Positions 1 through 8,542 of a DNA stretch of 64,000 nt are shown one piece after another. Every line of letters begins with the position of its first letter. Position 1 is the first letter of the stretch. Both the position numbers and the translations under genes were made by a program. The stretch spans positions 62,001-126,000 of the forward strand of contig JADBKP010000002.1 of assembly GCA_014896315.1 (NCBI GenBank), written 5' to 3'. The notes under the pieces are model-generated. The model was not told where the DNA came from, did not search any database, and worked only from the letters and a program-made list of their open reading frames with translations. The DNA is from Limnochordales bacterium. Lineage in GTDB: Bacteria; Bacillota; Limnochordia; Limnochordales; DUMU01.

Positions 1-1644
1 GGTACCGATCTCTTCCGCTCCGAAGAGTTCGTTGAGACCCACGCCCGGCACTGCCGTCCCGCAGCGGCCCGTGGGGTCGTTCCAACCGGTCCGGGCCTCC
101 GCCACAACCACACCGCCATCTTCGACAAACCGGCGCAAGACTGCGGTGGCCTCCGGCGGCATTGCCAAGGCAAACGGCAGGTAGATCAGCTTATACCCGT
201 CTACCTTCCCTTGAGCCAGGAGGTCAATGTGCAGGAAATCGGCAGGGTGATGATTCTCAAAGAGCGAACGGTACGCGCCAAGGAGCGATCGGCTGGGTAC
301 GTAGGCCGAAACTTCTCGCAGGCCCACCCAGAGCATGTTGGCATACAGGTTATACACTACCGCTGCCTGCGCCCGAACGGGCCGGGCCGCCAGGAAGAGC
401 TCCATCTCCCTGGTCACCACTCGCGCTATCGCTCCCGCTGCGAGCGCCCGCTCCGAGGGCGTTCCGTCCAGATTGGTCAGGCCGAAACCGGCGGATTCAA
501 TCCCCCGCATCATTGGCCGCCAGGCGTACCAGTTGAGGCCCTTGGCCCCGTGTGCCAACGGCCCCCAGGTCCAAAGCCTTTCGTCCTTCGCATCCGCCGG
601 AATAGCGAACGTACCTACATAGCCGTGCCCGCCCTGCAGTTCACCCAGCCAGAAAGGCTTCCCTTCCGCATCCGCCGCCGACCGGGTACTGTCGAGGTAC
701 GCTCCCCGAACGGCCGGATCGTTGGTCTCCTTCGCCCCCACATGCTTCGGATAGAAGCTTGTGCCCCAGATATCGACCGCCCTGGCCATCCGCCAATCGT
801 CCGGCTCACCTTCACTGGTGTAGGGAACGGTGAGAATCCCCGGTACCGCCGAATGACTGGTGGTGATGAAATCGGGGTTGACACTCTTCACCACCTGCCG
901 CCGCCAGGCCAGGTCGGCAGCGATCTTGTCCACTATAAACTCCTGCCAGTCCATGAAATCGGTGTAGGCCATCAGAGAGATGAAGCGGGGCGGTTCAACC
1001 TCATCCCAGGAGCGGTAGGTGCGGTACCAGGCCTCATTGAGGGCGGAAAGCGAACCGTACTTTTTCTTCAACCAGTTGCGAAAGCGTGTCCTTGAATAAT
1101 GACAGAAGCAGAAGGATGAGCGGGGCGGAAGGTAATCGAAGTAAGCCCACTGCACCACGTGAGGCTCACTCCAGAGATCCCAGGCATAGAAGTTCGGCTG
1201 AGTATTAACATACTCGGCCAGCCGGCGCAGGAACGCCTCCGCCTGCTGCCGCACCCCCGGGTGGTCGTAACAATACCCCGGAGCCGTCTGGCTGACGATT
1301 TTCTGTCCCCCTGACGCCACATAGTGGCTGTCCGGATAGAGTACGGGCAGCCAGTCGGGTGCCGAATCCAGATATACCTGGACCAGAACCTTCAGGCCGG
1401 CTTCCCGCGCCATCTCAAACAACAGGTCCAGCGTGGAGAAGTTGTACACCCCCGGCTCGGGCTCGCCGGAAGCCCAGTCGATCCACGCCCGGACGGCGTT
1501 GAACCCGCACGCCCGTATGTATTGGACGTCCCGCTGCCATCTGGCCTTTGCTTGCTCCCGATCGGGCGCAGGAGCGTAGACAAGCGTGGCCCGGGCATCG
1601 CCTCCCGTGTACCAGACTGCAAGCGGTAAGAAGGTCTGCTTCAT
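1..1644 (-). CDS. Beta-galactosidase, glycoside hydrolase family 42 (3' part outside window)
   Basis: The reading frame is open without a stop from the ATG at 1644 to the left edge, giving 548 codons, so the C-terminus lies outside. The N-terminal part reads as a GH42-type (beta/alpha)8 barrel. A DLWSEP motif places a likely acid/base Glu near residue 160, and a LGELQGG motif places a likely nucleophile Glu near residue 335. The last visible part resembles the trimerisation (Rossmann-like) domain of the family. Expected role is hydrolysis of terminal beta-galactosides from oligosaccharides. No signal peptide is visible, so it is probably cytoplasmic. A purine-rich AGGAAGG lies upstream of the start. 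A neighbouring permease is not seen. The family is fairly sure; the exact substrate is not. Confidence 0.85.
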   Translation of the reverse strand, partial: MKQTFLPLAVWYTGGDARATLVYAPAPDREQAKARWQRDVQYIRACGFNAVRAWIDWASGEPEPGVYNFSTLDLLFEMAREAGLKVLVQVYLDSAPDWLPVLYPDSHYVASGGQKIVSQTAPGYCYDHPGVRQQAEAFLRRLAEYVNTQPNFYAWDLWSEPHVVQWAYFDYLPPRSSFCFCHYSRTRFRNWLKKKYGSLSALNEAWYRTYRSWDEVEPPRFISLMAYTDFMDWQEFIVDKIAADLAWRRQVVKSVNPDFITTSHSAVPGILTVPYTSEGEPDDWRMARAVDIWGTSFYPKHVGAKETNDPAVRGAYLDSTRSAADAEGKPFWLGELQGGHGYVGTFAIPADAKDERLWTWGPLAHGAKGLNWYAWRPMMRGIESAGFGLTNLDGTPSERALAAGAIARVVTREMELFLAARPVRAQAAVVYNLYANMLWVGLREVSAYVPSRSLLGAYRSLFENHHPADFLHIDLLAQGKVDGYKLIYLPFALAMPPEATAVLRRFVEDGGVVVAEARTGWNDPTGRCGTAVPGVGLNELFGAEEIGT

Positions 1645-1955
1645 TCCTCAATCCATCCTTCCTGGCCAGATTCTCCCCTACGCGCCGCTTCCTTCGAGAC
1701 CCGGTCGGTCCCACCGGCGCGAGGGTACAGGGTCCGTTACATTGATAGGTCAACCTATCCTATCCTATCCTGCCCCTCCAGTTCGCCGTCACTCAACCAA
1801 ATCCTGCTGACCCGGCTGTGTACAGCCAATCAGTAACAATCAGTCAAGCCGTCCCGATGCGAACCATTGCGCGAAGTGTTACACTATAGGATACGCGGAC
1901 ACGTTTCCGCAATTGGTTTAACTCAACCGGTTTACGAAGAGGAAAGGCGAGATTC
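1645..1955. promoter_or_regulatory. Divergent intergenic region between GH42 gene and CDF exporter, with operator-like palindrome
   Basis: No gene is seen here. A perfect inverted repeat GATAGGT-CA-ACCTATC lies at 1744-1759, about 100 bp ahead of the GH42 start, overlapping a TTGACC -35-like hexamer on the minus strand. It runs straight into three tandem TATCC units at 1756-1770. Nearer the exporter, around 1911-1934, are GGTT/AACC inverted repeats including the palindrome AACCGGTT. No confident -10 could be assigned for either gene. Confidence 0.4.
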
Positions 1956-2951
1956 ATGTCAGACAATGGGCCAGCTCAACCCCGTCTAGAAGCAGCTCCG
2001 AGGGGGCTTACCATCGCCGGTGTCATCCTGGCCATCTTCCTCCTTGCCCTGAAGGGTTGGGCAGCTGTTATCACAGGAAGTATCTCAATTCTCTCGGATG
2101 CTCTCAACTCGTTTCTGGATGTTTTCTCATACTCCGCTATCCACCTGGCCGTACGAGTACATAACAGCGCTCCCGATGCCGAACACCCCTTTGGTCACCG
2201 ACGGGCAGAGCCGCTCGCCGGCCTTATCATTGCCATCCTTGCGGGCGTCCTCGGCTTCAACATCCTCAACGACGCCATCACCTCATTTGCCGGTGAACAT
2301 AGCGTGGTGCTCACCCCCGCCGCCCTCGCAGTCATGACCATCGCCGTCGGCAGCAAGATCATCATGGCCACGCTTTACCACCGGGCGGCCCGGCGCACGG
2401 GAAGCCCGGCTATGCAGGCAAGCTTCATAGATACTCGCAACGATATTCTCGCTTCTTCCATAGCATTCGTCGGCTTCTTCCTGGGCGGTGACTGGGATGG
2501 CGCGGCTGCCCTCGCTGTCGGCGTCTGGGTGATCTACTCGGGCGTGCGGGTCGGACTGGAGAATATCCATTATCTTATGGGGCGTGCCCCGGGGGAGGAG
2601 ACCCAGGAGGCGATTCGCCGGGTGGCCCTGAGTGTACCGGGCGTGACCGGCGTGGCCTTCCTGCGGGCTCACTTTGTTGGCGACCGGGTCGATGCCGAAC
2701 TGCATGTAACAGTAGATGAGAATATGCCTTTGCGCGAAGCACACACGATCAGCGAGTCGGTACGCCAGGCGGTAGAGAGGCTGCCCGGTCTGCAACACGC
2801 CTTCGTACACATAGAACCCGTTCCGACCGGCGAAAGGTGGCCGTATCCGGAACGGGCCCACCAAGCCGCTGAGAATGCGGGGAACACCGGCAGTGGCCTT
2901 AGCGCAGCCGGTCGGCGGAAGGAGACGTCACCGGCCGGCCTGCGCGAGTAG
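1956..2951 (+). CDS. Cation diffusion facilitator family metal exporter, possibly Mn2+
   Basis: A 331-residue CDF protein that exchanges a divalent cation for protons across the cytoplasmic membrane. It has six predicted membrane helices between about residues 18 and 195, the family motif HPFGHRRAEPLAG near residue 77, and a C-terminal ferredoxin-like cytoplasmic domain (VPGVTGV to HAFVHIEP). The site residues read N51-x3-D55 in helix 2 and D159-x3-D163 in helix 5. This N-D-D-D set is known from Mn2+ exporters such as pneumococcal MntE, whereas zinc exporters use His/Asp. A GAGGAAAGG ribosome site precedes the ATG. About 35 low-complexity residues follow the conserved domain. The 3' end overlaps the convergent flgJ by 53 bp. 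Confidence 0.9.
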   Translation: MSDNGPAQPRLEAAPRGLTIAGVILAIFLLALKGWAAVITGSISILSDALNSFLDVFSYSAIHLAVRVHNSAPDAEHPFGHRRAEPLAGLIIAILAGVLGFNILNDAITSFAGEHSVVLTPAALAVMTIAVGSKIIMATLYHRAARRTGSPAMQASFIDTRNDILASSIAFVGFFLGGDWDGAAALAVGVWVIYSGVRVGLENIHYLMGRAPGEETQEAIRRVALSVPGVTGVAFLRAHFVGDRVDAELHVTVDENMPLREAHTISESVRQAVERLPGLQHAFVHIEPVPTGERWPYPERAHQAAENAGNTGSGLSAAGRRKETSPAGLRE

Positions 2952-3393
2952 CATCGGTCTGCTCTCCCTGCGACCCCAACTGTTCTACGAGCGTATCGGC
3001 AACGCCAAAGTGCCCGGTGCGGGCCAGTTCGCGGGCCATCTCCTCGAGGAAGAGGGAGCTGTAGACTTGAGCGCCCGGGCCATTGCCCCAGAAGCTTCCT
3101 TTACCGGGCGAAAGCATGGTGTTGAGCAGGTCCCGGAGCAGTACTGCTTCCAGCTCTGTCGCCGCCCAGCGGAGCCGTTCTTCCTGCCCTGTTACCCAGG
3201 CAAGTTCGGGAACAGCGTCGCGACCGGCCAGCTCCCGGTAGCTCAATAATATGCTCTCAAAGGACGACTTCCCCGTCTCTTGGGGGAGGGTAGCCTCGGG
3301 TTGCTTCTTATCCCGCAGCGGCAACCCGCCCTGTTCAGTCCGCGCCTCTGTCAGCTGCCTCTGCACCCCTGATACTTGCATCCCGGTGCTCAT
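2899..3393 (-). CDS. flgJ: FlgJ-like rod-binding protein
   Basis: A 164-residue protein with the FlgJ N-terminal rod-binding domain around residues 70-125 (RWAATELEAVLLRDLLNTM and a YSSLFLEEMARELA helix). The C-terminal muramidase domain of enterobacterial FlgJ is absent, as in many other bacteria. It caps and scaffolds assembly of the flagellar rod in the periplasm. The start ATG overlaps the flgI stop by 4 bp (ATGA), so it is translationally coupled as the last gene of the block. No signal peptide is seen, as expected for export through the flagellar type III apparatus. Confidence 0.82.
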   Translation of the reverse strand: MSTGMQVSGVQRQLTEARTEQGGLPLRDKKQPEATLPQETGKSSFESILLSYRELAGRDAVPELAWVTGQEERLRWAATELEAVLLRDLLNTMLSPGKGSFWGNGPGAQVYSSLFLEEMARELARTGHFGVADTLVEQLGSQGEQTDATRAGRPVTSPSADRLR

Positions 3394-4697
3394 TCCACCA
3401 CCAGCTCTCCATAGAGGGCTCCTGCGGCCTTGATGGCCTGCAGGATGGCAATCAGATCCCGTGGCGTCGCTCCCAGCGCGTTGAGCGACGCCACGAGTTC
3501 TGCGAGGGAAGTTCTGCCTTCGACCAGCTGCAGCGAGCCTTTTTCTTCACTGACCTGCACTCTCTCGCCAACGGGGATGTTCGCCGTACCGGTCACCTGC
3601 ACCGCTGCAGCTGTTGCTGTCGATTCAGGGGTGGTACTGCCGCTCCCGCCGGTCACCGCCACACCGGTAATCGGGACCTCCACGTAGCGCGGCTCGATGC
3701 TCACCCGCAAGTTCCCATGGGCCACTGCTACCGGGGCAACCCGGACGTCGGCCCCGATCACCACCGTGCCCGTTCTTTCGTTGATCACAACCTGAGCTGA
3801 CCGGGCCGGCTCAAGCGTCAGTTCCTCAACCATGGCGACAAATGCAACCGGGTCGGAGAGGAACGGCTCCGGTATGGTAACACGAACCGTGGCGGCATCC
3901 TGAGCCAGCGCCGTTCCGGGCCGAAACGCCCTGTTGATGGAGCTGGCCAACCGGCTGGCCGTACCGAAGTCGGGGCTGTAAAGCACCCACTCAAGTTGCC
4001 TGCCATCTCCCAATGTAAACGGGATCTCCCGCTCGACCAGACCACCTCCCGGCACCCGACCCACGGTGGGATGGTTCTTCTGCTGCCCGGCACCTCCACC
4101 CCCCGCACCCACACCAGCGGTAAAACCTCCTACCGACACAGAACCCTGTGCCACGACGTATACCTCGCCGTCTGCGCCGGTAAGCGGCGTTTGCAACAAC
4201 ACTCCCCCCTGCAGTGAACGGGCATCACCCAGAGACGAGACGGTCACATCGATCCGGTCGCCGCTGCGGGCAAAGGGAGGCAGCTCGGCCGTGACCATCA
4301 CCGCCGCCACGTTGCGCGCCCTAAGCTGGCTTTCGGAGAGCGCCACTCCCAGGCGATCCAGCAGATTGGCAGCCAAACGAGCGGTCAGACCGTTGCTTGC
4401 AGAATCGCCCGTGCCCGCCAGCCCGACCACCAGACCAATGCCCATCACCTGGTTGGTCCGGCTGGTGACCAGGCGGGCCACATCCTTCACTCGCACAACC
4501 AGCCCTGTGCCTCCGCCGGAACCGGACGGCATCAAGACGTCCGCCCCGGACGTCCCAGGAGCTGTCCCGGCAGCCATCACCTTCTCTGCCGCCGAGCCGG
4601 CAAGCACGACCGACATCAGCCCTATCAATGCTAGCCGGGCTGTCAACAACAGCCAACCCTCGAGTCTGTACCCACTTCGCTTCGATCTGCCTGGCAT
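3390..4697 (-). CDS. flgI: Flagellar P-ring protein FlgI
   Basis: A 435-residue homologue of FlgI, which forms the P ring around the rod in the peptidoglycan layer of diderm bacteria. Conserved blocks are visible: RVKDVARLVTSRTNQVMGIGLVVGL near the N-terminus, NVAAVMVTAELPPFARSGDRIDVTVSSLGDARSL (given in two parts by position, residues about 100-135), and a C-terminal LNALGATPRDLIAILQAIKAAGAL. A Sec signal sequence covers about residues 1-40. The ATG at 4697 is preferred over an upstream TTG because GGGGAGGG lies six bases before it. A Gly-rich insertion (GAGGGGAGQ) interrupts the middle. Its presence in a spore-former is notable, because monoderm Bacillota lack it. Confidence 0.95.
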   Translation of the reverse strand: MPGRSKRSGYRLEGWLLLTARLALIGLMSVVLAGSAAEKVMAAGTAPGTSGADVLMPSGSGGGTGLVVRVKDVARLVTSRTNQVMGIGLVVGLAGTGDSASNGLTARLAANLLDRLGVALSESQLRARNVAAVMVTAELPPFARSGDRIDVTVSSLGDARSLQGGVLLQTPLTGADGEVYVVAQGSVSVGGFTAGVGAGGGGAGQQKNHPTVGRVPGGGLVEREIPFTLGDGRQLEWVLYSPDFGTASRLASSINRAFRPGTALAQDAATVRVTIPEPFLSDPVAFVAMVEELTLEPARSAQVVINERTGTVVIGADVRVAPVAVAHGNLRVSIEPRYVEVPITGVAVTGGSGSTTPESTATAAAVQVTGTANIPVGERVQVSEEKGSLQLVEGRTSLAELVASLNALGATPRDLIAILQAIKAAGALYGELVVE

Positions 4698-4738
4698 GGG
4701 CAACCCTCCCCGAACCCGTGCCTGCGGTGCAGCCCTCG

Positions 4739-5356
4739 TCAGAAAAGCCAATTCAGAGCCTTAGTAAGCAAACCCGGCTCTTGTTTCTCGTTCAGCATGC
4801 CTTCGCCGGCAAGCACGATCTCCGCATTGGCCACATAGGTGGACAGGACGGTGTTGTCCGGCCGCACGTCGCGGCTGCGCACCAGCCCTGACACCTTCAG
4901 CTCTTGTTTCTCTCCGTTCACTACGATGGTCTGGCGACCCTCAATCCTCAGGATGCCGCCGGGGAGTACCTCCACAACCTGCACGGTAAGCCGGGCGCTC
5001 AGGGATCCGCTGCGGGCGGTCTCCCCCTCCCCTTCGTTGTAATCCTTACCACTCAGACCAAACAGGGGAATATAGCGTAGCAGCAGCCCCAACCCGCCGA
5101 CCTGCGCACCCCCATCTTGGCTGTTGCTACTTTCCGCTCGTTGGGTAGCGCTGGTCTCTTCGACGATTACCAGCGTCAACAGGTCTCCGGGCTGTTTGGG
5201 TCTGAGATCAGCATACCAGCCGACGTCCTTGCCCTGAGACTCGGCCTTCTGCCACAGAGAGGCGCCGGCAGCACCCCTCACGGCCGCCAGCTCGAGCAAA
5301 ATCACCGCCAGGAGGGTAGCGACAATACGCAACAGCTGACCTTCCCACTTTCTCAC
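4739..5356 (-). CDS. flgH: Flagellar L-ring protein FlgH without lipobox
   Basis: A 205-residue homologue of FlgH, which builds the L ring in the outer membrane. Family motifs are visible: SLW after the signal sequence, PGDLLTLVIVEETSA, a central variable part, then LTVQVVEVLPGGILRIEGRQTIVVNGEKQ and GLVRSRDV. A hydrophobic export signal spans about residues 8-30. Enterobacterial FlgH is a lipoprotein, but this protein contains no cysteine at all, so it cannot be lipidated in the usual way. GGAGG precedes the GTG start by nine bases. It lies between flgA and flgI, the usual order. Confidence 0.93.
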   Translation of the reverse strand: MRKWEGQLLRIVATLLAVILLELAAVRGAAGASLWQKAESQGKDVGWYADLRPKQPGDLLTLVIVEETSATQRAESSNSQDGGAQVGGLGLLLRYIPLFGLSGKDYNEGEGETARSGSLSARLTVQVVEVLPGGILRIEGRQTIVVNGEKQELKVSGLVRSRDVRPDNTVLSTYVANAEIVLAGEGMLNEKQEPGLLTKALNWLF

Positions 5357-5374
5357 GTCTGGCAGCCTCCTTTG

Positions 5375-6568
5375 TCAGCTGGAAACGACGGTGAACGCCG
5401 GTACCGGCCCCTCCGGCGTGACCCTCACCATTACCACCTTGCCGGTATCCGCGTTGCGGCAGCGGACCAATGCCCCAACCCGCCCGTCTTCCAATGCTTC
5501 CAACAACACCGTAACTCTCACCGAGCCGTTCTGTACCGTGACCGGAAGACGATCACCGCGGCGAAAGACAAGCGGTGCGGTCAACCACGAAGACCGCACC
5601 GGTTCACCAGCCGCCACGTCTCGCTCTAGCTGGCGGCCATAAGCATCTTCGAGGCTGGTTAGCACTCCCGGGAGTGAGAGCAGGCGGTCACCGGCCATTG
5701 GCTTGAGTTCCACGTCTTCCGGTCCGAGCAGCTTGCCTGCAGGCAAGTCCGAACGGGCCACCACAACCGCCACGTTGACCTTCAACGTACCGTAAACGGT
5801 AACCGGGTACTCTCTGGCACTTGTTTCCGACCTGAGGCGAGCAAAGAGCGTGAAACGGCCGGGAACAGGCACCCACGAACCCAAATCCCAGCTTAGCTTC
5901 GGCCTCTGGCGAATCTCATGCTCGGTGGTTTGCGATGCCACCAGCTCACCACCCGCCGCCCCACGCAGAAGCTGTTCGATCTGGGTTTCAAGACCGATGA
6001 TCCCATCAATCTCCACTTCCCAGCTGGCACCCGCCAGCCTCCCGTCTTTTTCCGCCCGGGTCCGGATAGCTTCGATAAGGTCCGCTCGTGCCCGCTCGAC
6101 CAGCGCCGCTGTGGCTGCGGCTGCGGCCGTACCTTTCGCCGCCTCGCCGGCGACAGCGGTATCCGCAGCCGCGCGGTTAACAGTGATGGAGCCCGAGGGG
6201 GGAAACTCTACGCTGACAAGATCCAGGCTGACACGAGCTTGCCGGAGTTTAACGAGCACATAACCGGCGGGGATGCGGATGGTCTGTCCTACCAGCGGCA
6301 CCCGGCCCACTTCGACTGCGGCCAGGCTCTCTAGCTCCTCGTCCTCTCCACCAACAGCCGTGATCTGCGCTATGTCGCGCAGATAAACTCTCTCTTCGGT
6401 GACCCGAGCCGACTCCTGCAACTCTACCCGGTACTGCACCGTACGGGTGGGTACAGCGGAGGAGGCAGAAGCTACTGGCCCGGGCATCGCTTGCGCCTGC
6501 GCTGTGGAAGAGATCAGAGAAACGCAAAGGAGCAGGAGCCCGCCCCACATCGCCCTACGCCTCCGCAT
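5375..6568 (-). CDS. flgA: Flagellar basal-body P-ring chaperone FlgA
   Basis: A 397-residue protein with an Arg-rich n-region and a hydrophobic signal sequence (about residues 1-25, ending AQA), so it is exported to the periplasm. The C-terminal third is a SAF-type FlgA domain: ARSDLPAGKLLGPEDVEL, then GRQLERDVAAGEPVR and a final beta domain with VTVQNGSVRVTV. FlgA chaperones FlgI during P-ring assembly. It is much longer than enterobacterial FlgA (about 220) because of a long N-terminal half. The TAA of flgG is followed at once by GTGATG; the ATG was chosen because it keeps the charged n-region. A later ATG at 6550 has a better ribosome site and is the alternative. Confidence 0.88.
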   Translation of the reverse strand: MRRRRAMWGGLLLLCVSLISSTAQAQAMPGPVASASSAVPTRTVQYRVELQESARVTEERVYLRDIAQITAVGGEDEELESLAAVEVGRVPLVGQTIRIPAGYVLVKLRQARVSLDLVSVEFPPSGSITVNRAAADTAVAGEAAKGTAAAAATAALVERARADLIEAIRTRAEKDGRLAGASWEVEIDGIIGLETQIEQLLRGAAGGELVASQTTEHEIRQRPKLSWDLGSWVPVPGRFTLFARLRSETSAREYPVTVYGTLKVNVAVVVARSDLPAGKLLGPEDVELKPMAGDRLLSLPGVLTSLEDAYGRQLERDVAAGEPVRSSWLTAPLVFRRGDRLPVTVQNGSVRVTVLLEALEDGRVGALVRCRNADTGKVVMVRVTPEGPVPAFTVVSS

Positions 6569-6571
6569 CAC

Positions 6572-7360
6572 TTACCGGCGCAGGTTGTTGGCGGTCTGGA
6601 GCATCTCGTCGGCAGCCTGAATCGCCCGCGAGTTTGATTCGTAAGCACGCTGGGCCAGGATCATGTTGACCAGCTCCTCGACTACCTGGACATTGGACAT
6701 CTCAAGGTACCCTTGAGCGATGTTCCCCAGACCGTCGAGGCCAGGAGTTCCGACCATCGCTTCGCCCGAAGCGGCGGTGGCCGCGAAGAGGTTGCGTCCG
6801 AGACTGCGCAATCCCGCCGGGTTGATGAACCTGGCCAGCTGTATCTGACCGAGCGTCTGCGGCTGGCTGCTGCCGCTGACCAGCACCGTCACGGTTCCGT
6901 CTGTCCCGACGTTGACGCTGACGGCATCGGAGGGAATGGTGATTTCCGGCTGCAGGGTGAAGCCATCTGCCGTAACTAACCGTCCCTGCCCGTCCACCTT
7001 AAAAGCTCCGTCACGGGTGTAAGCGATAGTCCCATCAGGAAGGAGAATCTGGAAGAAGCCTTCACCCTCGATGAGAAGATCCAGCGGGTTGTCGGTCTGC
7101 TTGAACGTTCCCGTGGTGAAGATCCGCTCAGTCGAAACCGGTCGAACTCCGTGACCCACCTGGATTCCGGTGGGAATCTGTGCGCCGGCGGTAACGGGGC
7201 TCCCTGCATAGCGAACAGTCTGGTACAGGAGATCCTGGAAATCGACCCGGCTCCGCTTGAAACCGACTGTGTTGACGTTGGCAAGGTTGTTGGCAATAGT
7301 GTCAATATTGAACTGCTGGGCGATCATGCCGGAAGCAGCCGTCCACAGGGAACGCAACAT
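6572..7360 (-). CDS. flgG: Flagellar distal rod protein FlgG (FlhP position)
   Basis: A 262-residue rod/hook family protein. It starts with the classic [34 protein letters not shown] region (residues 2-35) and ends with the conserved [31 protein letters not shown] helix (split here across about residues 222-255). The internal [26 protein letters not shown] block is typical of FlgG. It forms the distal rod that passes through the rings. GAGGAGGG precedes the ATG. Its position beside flgF and mbl matches flhP in Bacillus; the following flgA-flgH-flgI supports the FlgG name. Confidence 0.93.
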   Translation of the reverse strand: MLRSLWTAASGMIAQQFNIDTIANNLANVNTVGFKRSRVDFQDLLYQTVRYAGSPVTAGAQIPTGIQVGHGVRPVSTERIFTTGTFKQTDNPLDLLIEGEGFFQILLPDGTIAYTRDGAFKVDGQGRLVTADGFTLQPEITIPSDAVSVNVGTDGTVTVLVSGSSQPQTLGQIQLARFINPAGLRSLGRNLFAATAASGEAMVGTPGLDGLGNIAQGYLEMSNVQVVEELVNMILAQRAYESNSRAIQAADEMLQTANNLRR

Positions 7361-7608
7361 AAGAACGCCCTCCTCGCTGAGTTGACTTTCTTAGCCGGGC
7401 AGCCCGTCTCTGCGGACGACGAACGGCCCGGCGCCGGCGGCGGGATCAGGTCACCTCAGCGGTGGAGGGCAGCGATGCATCAGTCGTTCCGCATCGCTTG
7501 AGCTCCCCGGAGGCCATTTCGGAGAGACATGGCCATCCCGGGTCCAGCTCCAAACAACGACCAACCTCTGCCGCTGAAGGGTTACCGCTTCCCGCAAGCA
7601 CCGGCCGG

Positions 7609-8424
7609 CTATCCGGCTACCACGGCGTTGAGCAGCCGTCCGTACTGCTCATCGTAGGCTTGGATGATCCGGGAGGCCGCCTCGTACGCCCGGGTAACCG
7701 CGATCATCTCCACCATCCCTGTTATCGGCGAAACGTTGGCAAACTCAAGGGCTCCCGACCGGACTCCCCCACTTCCTGCGACGACGGGAGTCAGAGGACC
7801 GGCAGCAGCTCCAGCCCGGTAGCGGGCAGCACCTGCCGGCTCGAGCAGTTCAGGACGGGCAACCTGGACCCGGGCAAGCCGCCCGACAAAGCTTCCATCA
7901 GCCCAGACCCGGCCGTCGGCATCTATCTCTACGCGGCTCGTCCCGGGGGGAATCCGCAAAAGGCCCGTCTCGCCCAGCACCGGCTCCCCGGCGGCGGTGA
8001 CAAGAGTGCCCGTACTGTCAATCTTCAGGTTGCCTGCCCGGGTAAGCAAAACCCCCGCCGTTGTCTCTACTTGCAGAAAGCTGTCATCCTCCAAAGCTAT
8101 GTCAAGAGGATTGCCGGTCTCCTGGATCCGGCCGGGCTGCAGGTCGAAGTAGAGCCCGTCGAGAGCCACTCCCTGTCCGAGAGTCCCGATCGGCTGACTT
8201 GTGATGGTGCCGGCCGACACCCACGGGGACGTGGCCCCTACCCCCGGGCCAGCTCCCGGTCCACCACCTTCACGCCGGTAGATCAGCGCCCCGGGAAAGC
8301 TCCGGTTGGCGGGCAGTTGGCCGCGGTAGCCAACGGTATTGACGTTGGCAAGGTCGTTGGCGATGCGGTCAAGGTCCAGCTGGCGGAGGAGCATGCCGGA
8401 CGCGGCGGTGAATAGCCCTCTCAC
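7609..8424 (-). CDS. flgF: Flagellar rod protein of the FlgF/FlgG family (FlhO position)
   Basis: A 271-residue flagellar basal-body rod protein. The N-terminal MRGLFTAASGMLLRQLDLD and [11 protein letters not shown] motifs and the C-terminal NVSPITGMVEMIAVTRAYEAASRIIQ helix are family hallmarks. A central Gly-rich stretch around residues 50-65 is less conserved. It would form the proximal rod. The GTG start has GGAGG seven bases upstream. It lies directly downstream of mbl, as flhO does in Bacillus. A 248-bp gap (7361-7608) separates it from flgG, and nothing clear is seen there. FlgF and FlhO cannot be told apart by eye. Confidence 0.87.
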   Translation of the reverse strand: MRGLFTAASGMLLRQLDLDRIANDLANVNTVGYRGQLPANRSFPGALIYRREGGGPGAGPGVGATSPWVSAGTITSQPIGTLGQGVALDGLYFDLQPGRIQETGNPLDIALEDDSFLQVETTAGVLLTRAGNLKIDSTGTLVTAAGEPVLGETGLLRIPPGTSRVEIDADGRVWADGSFVGRLARVQVARPELLEPAGAARYRAGAAAGPLTPVVAGSGGVRSGALEFANVSPITGMVEMIAVTRAYEAASRIIQAYDEQYGRLLNAVVAG

Positions 8425-8542
8425 CCTTTCGCCTCCTTTCCTCTTGGGTATTCGGCCAAAGGAAGCGAAAGGTTTAGTCCCAAAAGCAGCTTCGCTTCCG
8501 GAAGAGGACAGAGGGGCAGATTCGGGTACACCTCAAGCCAGT

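Noticed and set aside
2283..2864. 193-codon frame antisense to the CDF gene
   Set aside because: The plus-strand CDF gene has clear family motifs throughout; the antisense frame has none.
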